Origin: Gambelia wislizenii
Lineage: Eukaryota > Chordata > Lepidosauria > Squamata > Crotaphytidae
NCBI GenBank assembly: GCA_030847615.1
Contig: JAUMIR010000003.1
Location: 281,226,265-281,290,264 of the forward strand
DNA: 64,000 bases
Direction: 5' to 3'
A program made the translations under genes and the position numbers. The notes below the pieces were generated by a model. The model saw only the letters and a list, made by a program, of their open reading frames with translations, was not told the origin of the DNA and ran no database searches. Shown here piece after piece: positions 12,112 through 22,766 of this stretch; positions within the stretch are counted from its first letter, which is position 1, and each line of letters begins with the position of its first letter.

Positions 12112-12330
12112 ATAGCAATAGCACTTACATTTCTATACCACTTTATAGTGCTAAGTACTCCCTAAGTGGTTTACAATGTGTTAGCTAATTACCCCCAACA
12201 AGCTGGGTACTCCTTTTACCAACCTATGGAAGGATGGAAGGCTGAGTCAACCTAGAGCCTTGCGGGACTGAACTCACAATGTTGTGGCTGCAGTACCAGC
12301 ATTTAACCACTGCACCACCACAACTCCTTC
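12112..12330 (-). mobile_element. tRNA-derived SINE, second type
   Basis: On the minus strand the head reads like GTGGTGGTGCAGTGGTTAAA, a tRNA box A-like start, with a degenerate box B (GAGTTCAGTCCC) downstream. On the plus strand 'ggatggaaggctgagtcaac' and 'atttctataccactttatag' are the body and tail. This differs from the Sauria-type SINE in the rest of the window. Confidence 0.7.
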
Positions 12331-12743
12331 TGTAGATCTCATGCCTGGACTTGGCTGGGGAGGGGCGGTGGTTGCTTACACACTTGGGTAGAAATCCACA
12401 TACAAGCATTGAGTAAAGAAATTTCTTTTGGCACAAGGCTGATGGGGAGGATGGGACAGGGCAAGGAAAAAAAGGTGGAGCAGGCATGCACTAGTTCATT
12501 CACTCAATCGCTTGCATGCTCATGTGGAGATCTGCACACATACTCTGAAGAAAAAAAATGGTGACACACCATACTTGCCACTTGCCAGACCTAGGTAACC
12601 ACCCACATGTTGGAAGTGAAGAAGCATGAACACTTGTTTACAATTCTCTGTGTGTGTGTCACTGATCTGTGTTTACTTCCTACTTCCATGCAGAGGCCAC
12701 TTCCCCCTTTACTCCAAGAAGTTTTAGTGTTTTACATCTCTTT
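12331..12743. other. Unassigned sequence
   Basis: No gene or named repeat recognised. Confidence 0.4.
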
Positions 12744-13035
12744 GGAGATTATCAGACAGGAACGAAAAAAGCATTCCTGTCCCACAATAGCCACTCCCGG
12801 CCCTGTCACTCTACAATCACCCTCCCCACCACAGTTACCTACTCTCCTGTCATTCCAGCAGCCCAGGAGTGAACGGAGCTCTAATGGAGCTCCTTTCACT
12901 TCCTGGATCGAAATCCTGCAGATTCTTGCAAGAAGACGCAAGCACAAGAAATTTAAAAAGAAAAAGAACCAAAAAAAGTGACAGCAAGCACAAAAACACA
13001 CTTTAAAATTAACAAGAAACCTGGGGAGGGTTTTG
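12744..13035. mobile_element. Truncated MITE, family A (copy 2)
   Basis: Starts with the family A end GGAGATTATCAGACAGG after TTT. The interior matches the 158-784 copy as far as 'acacactttaaaattaac' and 'cctggggaggg', where similarity stops, so the right part is missing. The ORFs at 12607-12981 and 12732-13001 are products of the A-rich interior (lysine-rich) and not genes. Confidence 0.75.
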
Positions 13036-13608
13036 TTCTCTCTCTCTCTCTCCCCTCTATAAGATCATGGGTTTGATTATGAACAAGTAATTTGTAAGTA
13101 AGTAAAAAGTTTTTATATATATAACCAACAAGACAAAACTTATTTTGCTTCTCTACTTAGACTCTGGTTGTCAGTGGGTGGGTGGGCAGGTGTGAGACTG
13201 GTTGTTGTTCAGTTTCTGCTTTGCCAGTATAATTATTTCTGCTTAAGAGATCTATTACTTTCACATTTCCCAAGAGAAGCAGCAATCTTGTTGAAGTTAA
13301 GTAGATCTAATTTTTTTTAGTACTTTGGTAGAAGTTTGCAGGGAAAATAAAAAATGCTTAACATGTTAATGAGTGACTGAAGACACATATCAAACATTTC
13401 ATATTCAGTGTGAGAAATTCTGCTATCTTCAAAGTGGGACTTAAAACTGTGTGAGAACCTCCAATATTTTTTCTGAGTTTCATGGAATAAAGTTTCATGG
13501 AATAAAGGCTGGTGGAATGTAACTGTAATAATCAATGATAAAAACACCTATGTAAGTTGTTAAGTCAAAGAGAATATCATACAGAAAATATTTAGACATA
13601 AGCACACT
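13036..13608. other. Unassigned sequence with a (CT)n tract
   Basis: A (CT)n run occupies about 13036-13056. Around 13480-13508 a 17-bp unit, 'agtttcatggaataaag', is partly repeated in tandem. No gene recognised. Confidence 0.4.
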
Positions 13609-13707
13609 TGTTAGTTCCAGATAGAGTAGACCCACTAAATCAATGGGTACTTGGAAAATGAACATAACATACGTTCCACCGATTCTACTCTGATTGGGAT
13701 GAACTAA
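13609..13707. repeat. Short hairpin repeat ('tagagtagaccca' type)
   Basis: The left arm 'agttccagatagagtagacc' is mirrored by 'attctactctgattgggatg' on the right. Same type as 11132-11240. Confidence 0.6.
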
Positions 13708-14041
13708 AACACCCTGAAAGAATGGATGTGCTGAAGAGGTTTGCTGACTGGAAGCTCTGCATTGTGACAAAGCAGCTAGAATCTAGGCTTGATAGATCGA
13801 TCAGGAAACATCTGAATCTGGCATACATCGGCCTGTTCTTTCCCATATTGGTGATCCTTTAAACTTTCTTTTAAAGGCATACAAATTTGTTTCCTCACTG
13901 CTTCAAATGCTAGTCCCTACACATTTAAAAGTGGCAGGCACATGTGTAATTTGGCACCTCAACACATGTAGCAAATCTCCCTGTGCAGGAATATATAAAC
14001 TAGTCCTTAGTCTTCCACCCTGATCCTGAATAGACACATTC
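13708..14041. other. Unassigned sequence
   Basis: No gene or named repeat recognised. Confidence 0.4.
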
Positions 14042-14561
14042 CAGTAGCACCCCCATATCCGCTGATTTGCCAACCACGGATTTAATTATCTGCGGTTGGT
14101 GATGGTGGGGGGAAGGGAGGGGAAGGAGGGATCTCACCCCCCCTTCCCCTGGCAGGCCTCTGGTTGCAGTAGAGGTGAAGGCGGGGGCAAGAGGGGAAGG
14201 GAGGGGGAGGAAGGATCTCACCTTCTCCCACCCTTCTCCCAGGAGGGCTCCAGTGGCAGTGGTGGTAGCGGCAGGAGGTGGCTCCTCTCCCTTACCCATC
14301 GCCCGGCAGCAGCAGCAGCAGCAATGGCAGCAACATGACTCAGCCTGAGCAAAAGCCCTCTGCCTTTCCTACTTCCTCTGCTTCGCTCCCCCCCCCCCAC
14401 AGCACTGGCAGCAGGGGAAAGGAAAAGGAGGAGGAGATCTCCCATCCCCTCTTCCTTCCCCCAGGAGGGCTCCTGAGTTCACTATTATCCACGGATTGCA
14501 GTATCTGTGTGTGTGTGTGTGTGTGGGGAACTAATCCCCTGCAGATATGGGGGTGCTACTG
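14042..14561. mobile_element. pogo/Tigger-like MITE with low-complexity core
   Basis: The left end CAGTAGCACCCCCATATCCG and the right end (GATATGGGGGTGCTACTG) are complementary over about 18 bp, and the right end is followed by TA, as expected for Tc1/mariner-type insertion. The left TA is lost. The second block, 'accacggatttaattatctg', is the familiar Tigger-like subterminal sequence. The interior is G- and C-rich, with GAGG runs, a (CAG)n stretch at about 14308 and (GT)n at about 14507-14525. Overlapping ORFs on both strands here are low-complexity artefacts. Confidence 0.75.
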
Positions 14562-14754
14562 TACATTTCCACTGGTCAGTTCCTAAGTTAATCTGTCTAT
14601 AGGAAACACTGTCGAGTCTGTTTACCACTGGAAACTAAGTTTGTAAATGCAGCATTTGCTGTATATGGGAAAGATCAGTACCTTTTTTTCTGAAAACCGT
14701 TTGTCTGCCGCAACTCATCTTTGGTGAGGAAGCCCTCCTAAATTTCTAAATCAA

Positions 14755-14886
14755 TGGTTTTAGCTTTTGGTCATCCAGAAGTTTTGGTCCTCAATTCCCA
14801 GAATCCCTGATCATTGGCCATACTGGCTTGGATGCTGCAAACTGAAGTCCTTATATCTGGAGGACTATAGGTTGAGAACTATTAAT
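14755..14886. repeat. Short foldback fragment ('atctggagg' type)
   Basis: The blocks 'attcccagaatccctgatca', 'ttggccatactggcttg' and 'atctggaggactataggttg' form a recurrent short amniote repeat. A hairpin form is at 55852-55982 and a remnant at about 23235-23275. Family not assigned. Confidence 0.55.
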
Positions 14887-16206
14887 CTAAAGCCTGAGAG
14901 ACTACAGGCTGAAACCCAGCAGAGTTTTATGGAAAAGAAAGTCAGAAATTATATATAAATGAAAGATCTTGGCTTTGAACTATTGCTAGTGGATTTTCTT
15001 TGGAAAGTAACATGGAAAATGATGCCTACAGCAAAGAAGAAGGATTTCCGTTTATTCCCTGCATTCCAAAATGAAGGTAGAATGTACACATGATAGTATA
15101 GGCTAATTAGCTGAAGGTGGCTGAGGGCAGTGCATCAAGGAAGGATCCGCTCCATTGGCAGGTTGGAGAAAGGGAACAGTACATATTGACTTTCCTTCTA
15201 TTTTGTGAAGGAAGGAAATACATGGCAAAAATAATGAGCAAAACTTATGTCTCCTTGAATTTTCTGAGAGGAATGGAACTTTTGCCAGTATTTTATGTAC
15301 AGAAACCCCGGACAAAATCCAGAACTACACTCACCTGTGCAATTTCCACTGAAATGGAAGGGAGCTTGGAGAAAGTGCTGATACATTGGGTTCTCAGGCA
15401 ACAATAATTACACATACAAGGGCTGAGATCTTGCAGACTTTGATCCATGTGCAAAAAATAATATCCATTGACCTAAACGTTCATCATAATTTCATCTTCC
15501 ATCTTGTATTTGTTTTTAGGATTACGTCCAAAGGAATCTATTTGCCCAGCATTGCAGGAAATGTGGCTCCCTAAAGACTTATTTCAACCACAAATTCATC
15601 TTTCACTTGAAGCGGGGGGGGGGGAGGGAGGGTAGGCAAAGGAAATTTTATTTTTAAGAGCTTTTGGTGGCCTTGGAAAACATATCCTAAACAATACAAC
15701 ATTTAACAATGAAATAAAGGGAATTTGTGGTCTAAAATCCTTGTATTGGTTGAGGGTGGAGCATTCCAAAAGGTTCAAATTCCATCTGAGTTGAATTAGT
15801 ACTTTATTCTTTTAAGGAAAGAGTCCAATAAAGTTTACTGATGGAAGCCAAGTTCCCATCTGCTCTACCTGGACATTATGGATCTCCTGAGACATTGAAT
15901 AAAATGTGACGGAGTCTCTAATCAAAACAAGCTCCTCCTTAGATCTGGGCTGTGTTCCAATTTTTCACCTAACTGCTGCTGTCCAGTGTACAGGAAGTTC
16001 CACCCTTTATTACGAAGTTAAAACATACCTTGAACTCTTCAGTACAAAGATAACACTACAAGCACAATCTCATAAGTCTGTGGATTATAGTGGCAAAAGC
16101 AGTATTTTCTATTATTTGAGCTGCATGCTAATCAGGTCCTGTAAACTTTGCACAGAATTTTGGGACACATTGCCATAATTTCTGGACTTTATCTAATGTA
16201 TAGAAA
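14887..16206. other. Unassigned intergenic sequence
   Basis: No gene or named repeat recognised. Contains a G10 run at about 15616. Confidence 0.4.
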
Positions 16207-16662
16207 GACTGACTGTTCAAATAACAACAACAATAACATCCCACTCCCACTCCCAATACTGGGACTCAAGGTGGCTTACAAACATTAAAATAAATGCAGT
16301 TAAAAACACTTACAGAAACATAAGTAAAACATATAAAAAGTTATTGTTAAAATGTAATTAAAGTTTCCCTAGAATTAAAGCCTTTTCAGATAAATCCATT
16401 AAAAGACAAAAATAAAAGCCATTGCACATGGTACATTGCCTTAGGGGCCCTGGTGGGCTGAGAGGTGATAAACAAATGGTTTGGATGAATGATAAAAAGT
16501 ATAAAAGTCAAGAGACTTGCATATTGTTTAAAGCCCTTGCAGACAGTTCTTAAAAGCCTGTTTCTACAGCAACATTCTCACTTGCTAATGAAAACACAGC
16601 AAGGAGGCAGCCATCCAGATCTTTCTAGGGAAGGTGTTCCAAAACCTGGGATTGAGAACTAA
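16207..16662 (-). mobile_element. L2-like LINE 3' tail, antisense, interrupted
   Basis: On the plus strand it starts with an (AAC/AAT) tract, then 'tgggactcaaggtggcttac', the complement of the L2-like 3' end, and runs into 'ggaaggtgttccaaaacctg', the typical coding-end block. It stops exactly where the F element begins. Its continuation after 17610 is unclear. Confidence 0.6.
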
Positions 16663-17607
16663 GGGTGCATTTACATGGGCAAATATTCCCCTAAATATAC
16701 CGCTAAGATTGCTCATTGTTCTCACGGATTGCGCCACAGTATCGCCTCATTCAGAAGGGGGGGGGAGGTAAAAAACCCCCAAATATAGATTCTCATGGGA
16801 TGTCACTACTTTTGCCAACTTATTTGAAAAGTAGCGTGACTTAGTGCATTATTGATTGTGTAAACAACCATTTCGCTAAGGTCTGTGTCAATTACCAGCA
16901 ATCTTCCCGATACAGTTACAGCAGAGCTGCACTGTGATTGGTTCTTATGATGAAGGGGTGGGCTGGCAAGATGCTGCTTGCTTGGGGGGAGGGAATGGGT
17001 GAGATTCGATCAGCTGTTAACCATGGAGAAAAAATCCTTTTCGTTTCTGCAGTTTGCTTTGGGGCCGAGGGAAGTCTGTGTGTTTAAGACAGATATGGGG
17101 GGTGGGAATGGGTGAGATTCAATCATCTGTTAACCGTGGAGAAAAATCCTTCATTTCTGCAGTTTGCTTTGGGGCCAAGGGAAGTCTGTGTGTTTAAGAC
17201 AGATACGGGGGAGGGAATGGGTGAGATTCGATCAGCTGTTAACCATGGAGAAAAATCCTTTGTTTCTGCAGTTTGCTTTGGGGCCAAGGGAAGTTTGTGT
17301 GTTCAAGACAGATACGGGGTGGGGGGAATGAGTGAGATTCGATCAGCTGTTAACCATGGAGAAAAATCCTTCATTTCTGAAGTTTGCTTTGGGACCAGGG
17401 CAGACATTCCTATTGCATTCCTTTGTTCTTCTCTCCAATGCTTGGCCACCCCCCCCCCCACATTTGCCTGTCTGAACCAGGAAGCAGAAAAAAAGAGCAA
17501 CAAAATACAACTGTTTTCTCCATAAACCGTGTACACTACCCACCACTGGTGCGAAAAAGTGCTAAAACGCAATTTATCTCAATAAAACCTGCCGTGTAAA
17601 TACAGCC
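16663..17607. mobile_element. MITE, family F, TSD TAA, with internal minisatellite
   Basis: The left end GGGTGCATTTACATGGGC matches the complement of the right end (CCGTGTAAATACAGCC), and TAA stands outside both ends (16660-16662 and 17608-17610). The element is 945 bp long. It interrupts an L2-like tail, so it came later. The middle carries a four-copy tandem repeat described separately. No transposase is encoded. Confidence 0.85.
16991..17400. repeat. Minisatellite, four copies of about 111 bp
   Basis: Units begin with GGGAATG(G/A)GTGAGATTC at 16991, 17104, 17213 and 17324, giving periods of 113, 109 and 111 bp; the fourth copy is partial. Each carries 'agctgttaaccatggag', 'tttctg(c/a)agtttgctttgg' and 'gtgtgtt(t/c)aagacagata'. 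Because the units stay nearly in phase, they create a repetitive ORF (17112-17525, 137 aa) with a roughly 37-residue repeat. This is an artefact of the repeat and not a gene. It lies wholly inside the F element. Confidence 0.95.
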
Positions 17608-17610
17608 TAA

Positions 17611-18092
17611 GACTTTCCTGTTCAGTTCTTTCTTCAGATCTGCTCTGAAGCTGGGTAGCTGTGCTCTTATCTCCAGTCCATGATCAGAGGCAAGTGTGGA
17701 ATTTAAAGGTGTCTAAATTTTAAATATTCTCCTCTTTTAACTTTTAAAATTGGGAGGTCTGTGCTTTGCATGCCTGAAAGCTGTTTGATGTAAATATGCA
17801 TAGAATTCAGCTGAGTTTTTTTGCATGCCAATAGGAAGAAAATGACCAAATTGGTAAGGTATACCTTGTGCCTCCTTCACTGCTTTTGCCCCTCTTACTC
17901 TGTCCTTGATCCCACCTCTGTTCCCTTACTTCAGCCCACTGACGGAATATGCCACCAAGACCCTTATGAAATTAGAATTTGGTCCTGGGCTGAAAAGAGC
18001 TGCCCACCCTTGATCTGTATGGACTATCAGTGGCCAACTGATTTTACTTTATATTGCTCTTTTTCTTAATTAGTTCACCACTTTTACAGACA
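17611..18092. other. Unassigned sequence
   Basis: No gene or named repeat recognised. Confidence 0.4.
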
Positions 18093-18426
18093 GAGGACTT
18101 TTTCAGATGCCCCCTACCACTCAGGAAGCCTCCATAACAGTAACAAAGTTGCTGCGTGGCAGGGGGCCCATTTTGGATGATGCCATCCCTCTCTCGGCAT
18201 AATCTGTGACTGTTCCGGGTAGGATTGAGGGCGGCCGCGCCATTTTTTATTCACGGAAGTTGTCCATGAATAAAAAATGGTGCTGCCACCCTCAATCCTA
18301 TCCAGAACAGTCACAGACGATGCCAAGAGAGGGATGGCATTGTCCAAAACAGACCCCCTGCCACGCAGCAGCTTCGTTACTGTTACGGAGGCTTCTTGCG
18401 TGGTAAGGGGCATCTGAAAAAGTCCT
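18093..18426. mobile_element. Palindromic MITE, family D (copy 1), TSD CAG
   Basis: The ends are AGGACTTTTTCAGATGCCCC and its exact complement, with CAG on both sides (18090-18092 and 18427-18429). The whole 334 bp folds on itself. The arms meet at a short loop near 18258, where 'cacggaagttgtccatga' separates complementary 'ttttttattca' and 'tgaataaaaaat'. Arm identity is high with scattered mismatches. GC content is above the surroundings and CpGs remain, including GCGGCCGC-like sequence. Non-coding; the ORFs on both strands are mirror images of each other. Confidence 0.92.
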
Positions 18427-18442
18427 CAGAATCATTCTATGA

Positions 18443-18590
18443 AAGATATTCAAGGGTAGCTGTGTTGGCCATGCAGCAAAACAAAACAAAATCCAAAATC
18501 CACCAACAACCTATACCCACATGCAAAAATAAACCCCACCTGCTGCAATCTTTTCAAAGCTCTACTGGCTTCTCCATCAGGCAAAGGATG
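18443..18590. repeat. Interspersed repeat fragment ('ggtagctgtgttgg' type)
   Basis: The opening 'caagggtagctgtgttggcc' resembles 'ggggtagccatgttagtctg' at 25752. It continues with an A-rich block and 'aagctctactggcttctcc'. Family not assigned. Confidence 0.45.
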
Positions 18591-19569
18591 TTAAAAAATA
18601 AGGGGGAAAAGTGATGGTGTTGGAGTTACAGACTTACATTTTGTCTTAGATGTTTGTGTTGTTCAGTTGAGGGATCTCATGCAGGCAGAGGCCACACCCA
18701 CTTTTTGGGAAATATGGGGACTGAGACAAAGGGCCGTAAAATTTAACTCCTTTAGCAGCAGTAAGGCAACGCCTCTTGAGATCCAGGATGCCCCTGTACT
18801 TTTGTGAAGCCACAGGCTCCTTTCTCAGGCAGAGATCATTGAATTTCTCAAGAAGTCTCTCTACTGCTACATCTGGAAAAAAAAACTTTTATGTGCGGTA
18901 TAGGTAAAACTTAGCCAATTATAGTTCAAAAAAACAAGTTTTACCTTTGTAGTGCTGCATGTCCAGTAAGTTGCACTTGCTTCAGAAAAAAAATATATCT
19001 CAGAATGCTGAAGAAGGTTGCAACATAGAGCAAAAATAATTGCTGATAGCACATTCTGCATATTTTGTAATTCCAAAGGAATGTATTCTGTGATCCTTGA
19101 AAGGGACTTGAAATATGTATTCTCTTTAACCTAGACCCAATGAAAATGAGAAGGCTGTGATAACTACCAAGCAGTAGCAGAAAATGTCCCATTTGTACAA
19201 ATGTTCCATTTCCTCAGGGAGAATGATGGTCCTGTACAGACAGCATATTTTGGTTCTGTGCATTAAATTGTACCATTCTGTCCTTAATGACTGGACATAC
19301 ACAAACATTCCTACTGGAATGAATAGAGAAGTAAAGATGCATGTTTAATGGACTTTGATTAAGGAACACCTCTTTGATAAGAAATACCTCTGTATTTTGT
19401 CATTCTTTATTAAAGAAATTAAAAGTCAAATAGTCCTAGCCTGACTAGATCTAGAATTGATCTTAACTGTTTGCAAATGTTCCAGAAATACAATGCTTTC
19501 CACCTCCATCCAAAATTAGTCACCTTTAATTGCCCTCAGTTTCTGTGAGAGAATTAAGCATGTTCTAAA
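18591..19569. other. Unassigned sequence
   Basis: No gene recognised. AT-rich. Confidence 0.4.
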
Positions 19570-19656
19570 GGCTGCAATCCCATGCCCACTTTAACTGGGA
19601 AGTGAGGCCAACTGAAGGCAATGTGACCTGTTTATAAGTAGACATGTATAAGGTTG
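19570..19656. repeat. Short hairpin repeat ('tgcaatcc' type)
   Basis: 'ggctgcaatcccatgcccac' at the left and 'agtagacatgtataagg' at the right are the ends of a short, common reptile-type repeat. Further remnants lie at about 40395-40460 and 52390-52456. Family not assigned. Confidence 0.45.
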
Positions 19657-19992
19657 TGCTTTAACTTTCTTAACTGAAGCCAGCTGAACGGAAATATATT
19701 TAAGTTAGCCTGGATCACATTAATTATGTTTGCTTTACCTGGACAAGCAACCACCCTTTCCCCCTTTCTCCAGTTTTGTACATTTCAAACTTTCTATAAT
19801 CATATGCACAACTATGTATGGACTTCATATACACTCAAAAATGACCAAAACAATTAATTTAAATTATACAATGTATAAAATGAAATCAAAAGAAAAATTC
19901 AAGTGAATGGTCAAGGATTTTTCTGATCCGGGATATTCCATTCCTAGGTGCAGTGTAAAGCAATTACATACATTGCAGGTCCAGTTAGAGTT

Positions 19993-20181
19993 TTGTTGTT
20001 GTTATGGGCCTCCAAGAGAACTAAAACTGATTCAGGCTTATGATGACTCTATCATAAGGTTTTCTTGTCAAGATTTATTCAGAGAAGGTTTGCCATTGCC
20101 TTCCTCTGAAGCTAGGAGAATATGAACTGCCCAAGATCACCCAGTGGGTTTCCATGGCAGAATGGGGTTTCCAACCCTGGG
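19993..20181 (-). mobile_element. tRNA-derived SINE with Bov-B-like tail, copy 4
   Basis: Antisense copy: it starts on the plus strand with (TTG)n, then 'caggcttatgatgactctat', 'tcttgtcaagatttattcag', 'gatcacccagtgggtttcca' and stops before the tRNA-like head, so the 5' end is missing. Confidence 0.75.
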
Positions 20182-20525
20182 GATTGTCTACACCTCAGTG
20201 AAAAACCTCAAATCTCCCCCAAAGTTGGCCCAATGATGCTGCACGACATGTGAGCCTTCCCCCTGAATCTAGTGCGATAGTAACACACAATGTATGGTCC
20301 TATTTGCACCAGACTTGAGGAATACCTCCTTAATCCAGGATTTAGAAAATTTGCAGTTTTCTCCAGAGTTTGCTGGAAACTCTAGGGAAAACTGCCGTGT
20401 CCATCTGCAGTGGATTTGGGGGGTGAGAAGGAGAGGAAGGACAAGTGCTACCTGAGGTGCCACCATTTCCCTCTCTCCTCAGTTCTACTTCTCATTCAAA
20501 AGACAGAGTCCTGGCAATAGTCACT

Positions 20526-20749
20526 GGAGATTTTCGCACTACACTGTTATAGTGTTACTATTCTACTTTAACCGCTCTGGCTTCCTCCTGTGGAATTCTG
20601 GGGTTTGTAGTTTAGTGAGGCCTAAGATCTCTCTGGCTGAGAGTTGTAAATGCCCCTCCCTAATCTTCAAATCCCAGGATTCCACAGGAAGCAGCCATAG
20701 CAGTTAAAGTGGAATAGTAACACTATAACAGTGTAGTGTGAAAATCTCC
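20526..20749. mobile_element. Palindromic MITE, family D/G (copy 2), TSD ACT
   Basis: The ends are GGAGATTTTCGCACTACACT and the complement AGTGTAGTGTGAAAATCTCC, with ACT directly outside both (20523-20525 and 20750-20752). The complementary arms extend through 'gttatagtgttactattcta' and beyond. The inner block 'ttctggggtttgtagttt' is shared with 54877-55020 and 61992-62227. Its first ten bases equal those of the palindrome at 45669. Confidence 0.92.
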
Positions 20750-20750
20750 A

Positions 20751-21150
20751 CTCTCTCTGAGGTCAGAATGCCCAGCAAGCCCCACCATCATGAGCCTAGC
20801 CACCCATTTTGACTTCAGAGAGGATGACTACTACAGGGGTTTTGATTTTCTAGCACACAATCACCCCTTTGAGCTCAAGGAAAAGCAGTAGTTGCTCTCT
20901 CTGAAGTCAGAATAGGAGCCCACCCTGCCATCATGAGTCTAGTCTCCCATTCTGGCTTCAGAGAGAGCAACTACTGCTGGGGCTTTGATTTTCTGGTCCA
21001 TAATTGCACTTCTGAGCTCCAGGAAAAGCAAAGCGCCAGCAGTAGTTGCCCTCTCTGAAGTCAGTATGGGCACCCACCCCGCTATCGCAAGTCTAGCAGC
21101 CTGTTCTGACTTCAGAGAGGGTGACTACCACTAGGGCTTCACTTTTCCCA
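20751..21150. repeat. Tandem array with internal inverted repeats
   Basis: Three units of about 143-155 bp begin near 20753, 20895 and 21049, each opening with CTCTCTGAAGTCAG (first copy CTCTCTGAGGTCAG). In every unit this is answered about 45 bp later by CTGACTTCAGAGAGG or a close variant, so each unit has its own hairpin. The units also share 'catcatgagtctag', 'gggctttgattttctgg' and 'gagctccaggaaaagca'. The third unit is shorter. The array directly abuts the MITE at 20526-20749. No coding. Confidence 0.85.
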
Positions 21151-21332
21151 GAGTTCAGAGTCAAGCATGAGTAACAGCTCTGGACAGAAGCCAAGTAAAA
21201 ACTCAATGCAGATTTGGGCTTTAGCAGATGTGGTGCTTAAATCCAGGCCAGAGTAGTTTGAATCCCATGTGCTGCAGCTCCAGGTCAAAGTAGTCTGAAT
21301 CTCATCTGGATTTTTATCGCCCCCCCCAGTCA

Positions 21333-21386
21333 AGCCCCTAGTCTCCCAGAGTCCTAGTTCAACACTCAAACCACTTGTGATGCTCT
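21333..21386 (-). mobile_element. SINE 5' fragment
   Basis: 'ctagtctcccagagtcctag' followed by 'ttcaacactcaaaccact' is the complement of the Sauria-type SINE head. About 54 bp remain. Confidence 0.55.
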
Positions 21387-21429
21387 GGAGGTCCCCTCTG
21401 TGCTTACACACATACTCCAAGAACTCCAG

Positions 21430-22456
21430 AGTTAATCTAATTTGTTACCATCAGCCATTGACTTTAACCCTTTCTGTGTAACCCATTGGGACATTACAGG
21501 GTTCAATTTGTGCTTCCCACTCTGACTCTGCAGAGCTTCACCTCCCCCCACCGTAAAGCTGAGTAAGATGCATGAACAAGAATTTGCAAAAGGGAGAGAT
21601 TTAAAGCAAGTTTATTCTAAGCAGAAGTTACAAGTAAGAAAGGTATCTCTTCCATGAAAGGCTCCTTCCTTCCAGGTACATTTAGCAGTTATAAGTCTAG
21701 TCATTCCAGCCAAGTTTATAAAATAAACATAAGCCCTAACCCTACTAAACTAGACAGTTGCCTAATGTACTTACAAGGGTGCAGTCCAGATATGCTGGAT
21801 GTTCATGGGGATTGGGAGTCAGCCTCTACCAAGCATTCCCCCATAGGTGGTAGAGAGTCCCCCTGGCTCAAGCCTCTCTTTGTTCTTCTTCTTTGTTCTT
21901 CTCTCTGCCTCATGGCCCCAAGGCAGTATTTACCTCTTCTCAGAAGCATCTAGAAGATTGCTTCTGCTGGACATCTTCATTGGCCAGCTATCCCTCATGA
22001 CCTGTGACTCCTTCATGATGTTAACCCCCAATAAACTGTAAACTGTACTCTCAACACCTAGTTAACCCTTTGTTTACCTGGTTGGCTGTGCTACCCAGAT
22101 AACGGGGAGAGCTCATTATCACACCACTACACTTCACCTCCCGTAAAGTTCCAAAAATTCCTCAGCCAGCTTCAGCAGTAGTACATTCCAAACAGAAAGC
22201 TCCCTGTTGGGGAAACCCTGACTTTGAAATCAATAAGGGCACCACTGGGGAGGAATGATTTTTTTCTGGAAAGAAACAAAATGGATTGCTTTGATTCCTT
22301 GGCTCAAGAGGTCTTTGTTATTGCAACAAATAAACTAGGCCTCCCAAAACAGTATCAAAACAATTATTCAAAACAGTATCAATAAGGAAGTTACTGTCAA
22401 TGAATGATCCTTCAGGTTGCCATTTATTTGGGGCTGGAATTAGCTTTATGGATTAA
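21430..22456. other. Unassigned; possible LTR-like block
   Basis: No gene recognised. On the minus strand a block starting TGTAGTGGTGTGATAATGAG at 22131 and containing AATAAACTTGCTTTAAATC near 21600 resembles a solo LTR with its polyadenylation site. 'cttcacctccc' followed by 'gtaaag' occurs at both 21538 and 22132. No matching TG/CA ends or clean target duplication could be fixed, so this stays a candidate. Confidence 0.25.
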
Positions 22457-22766
22457 GGATTTTTTCAAATGGGGGGAAAAAACCCAAGGAGGTCAGGAGA
22501 AGAACGGGGCTGTTGCACTTACAGAGCCCCATTTCAGATGATGCAGTCCTCCTCCATCCTCCTCCTGACTTTCTCTGTGCTGCAGGTGCCGCTTTTTAAT
22601 GACAGAAAACCTCCATCAATAAAAAGCAGTGCCCACAGCATGGGGGAAGGTCGAGAGGAGGACAGGAGGAGGATGGAGGAGAATGGGGCTGTTTGAAACG
22701 GGGCTCTGTAAGCGCGACAGCCCTGTTCTTCCCCTGACCTCCTCAGGCCCCTGTTTGAAAAAGTCC
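22457..22766. mobile_element. Palindromic MITE, family D (copy 3), TSD TAA
   Basis: The ends are GGATTTTTTCAAATGGGG and CCCCTGTTTGAAAAAGTCC, with TAA outside both (22454-22456 and 22767-22769). Arms of about 150 bp are complementary (for example 'aggaggtcaggagaagaacg' against 'gttcttcccctgacctcctc'). The loop is near 22605. The two opposed ORFs at 22469-22696 and 22534-22797 are mirror translations of the arms. Confidence 0.9.

Noticed and set aside
12607..12981. 124-aa ORF with a lysine-rich end
   Set aside because: Runs from flank into the A-rich interior of a family A MITE.
14000..14586. Overlapping G/S/P-rich ORFs on both strands
   Set aside because: Low-complexity, GC-rich core of a pogo-like MITE; composition explains them.
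17112..17525. 137-aa ORF with a repetitive protein sequence
   Set aside because: It is the translation of a minisatellite inside a MITE; the period (109-113 bp) is not a fixed multiple of three and the open frame is chance.
20751..21150. CRISPR-like array
   Set aside because: Only three units of 143-155 bp with no short regular repeat/spacer pattern; the genome is eukaryotic.
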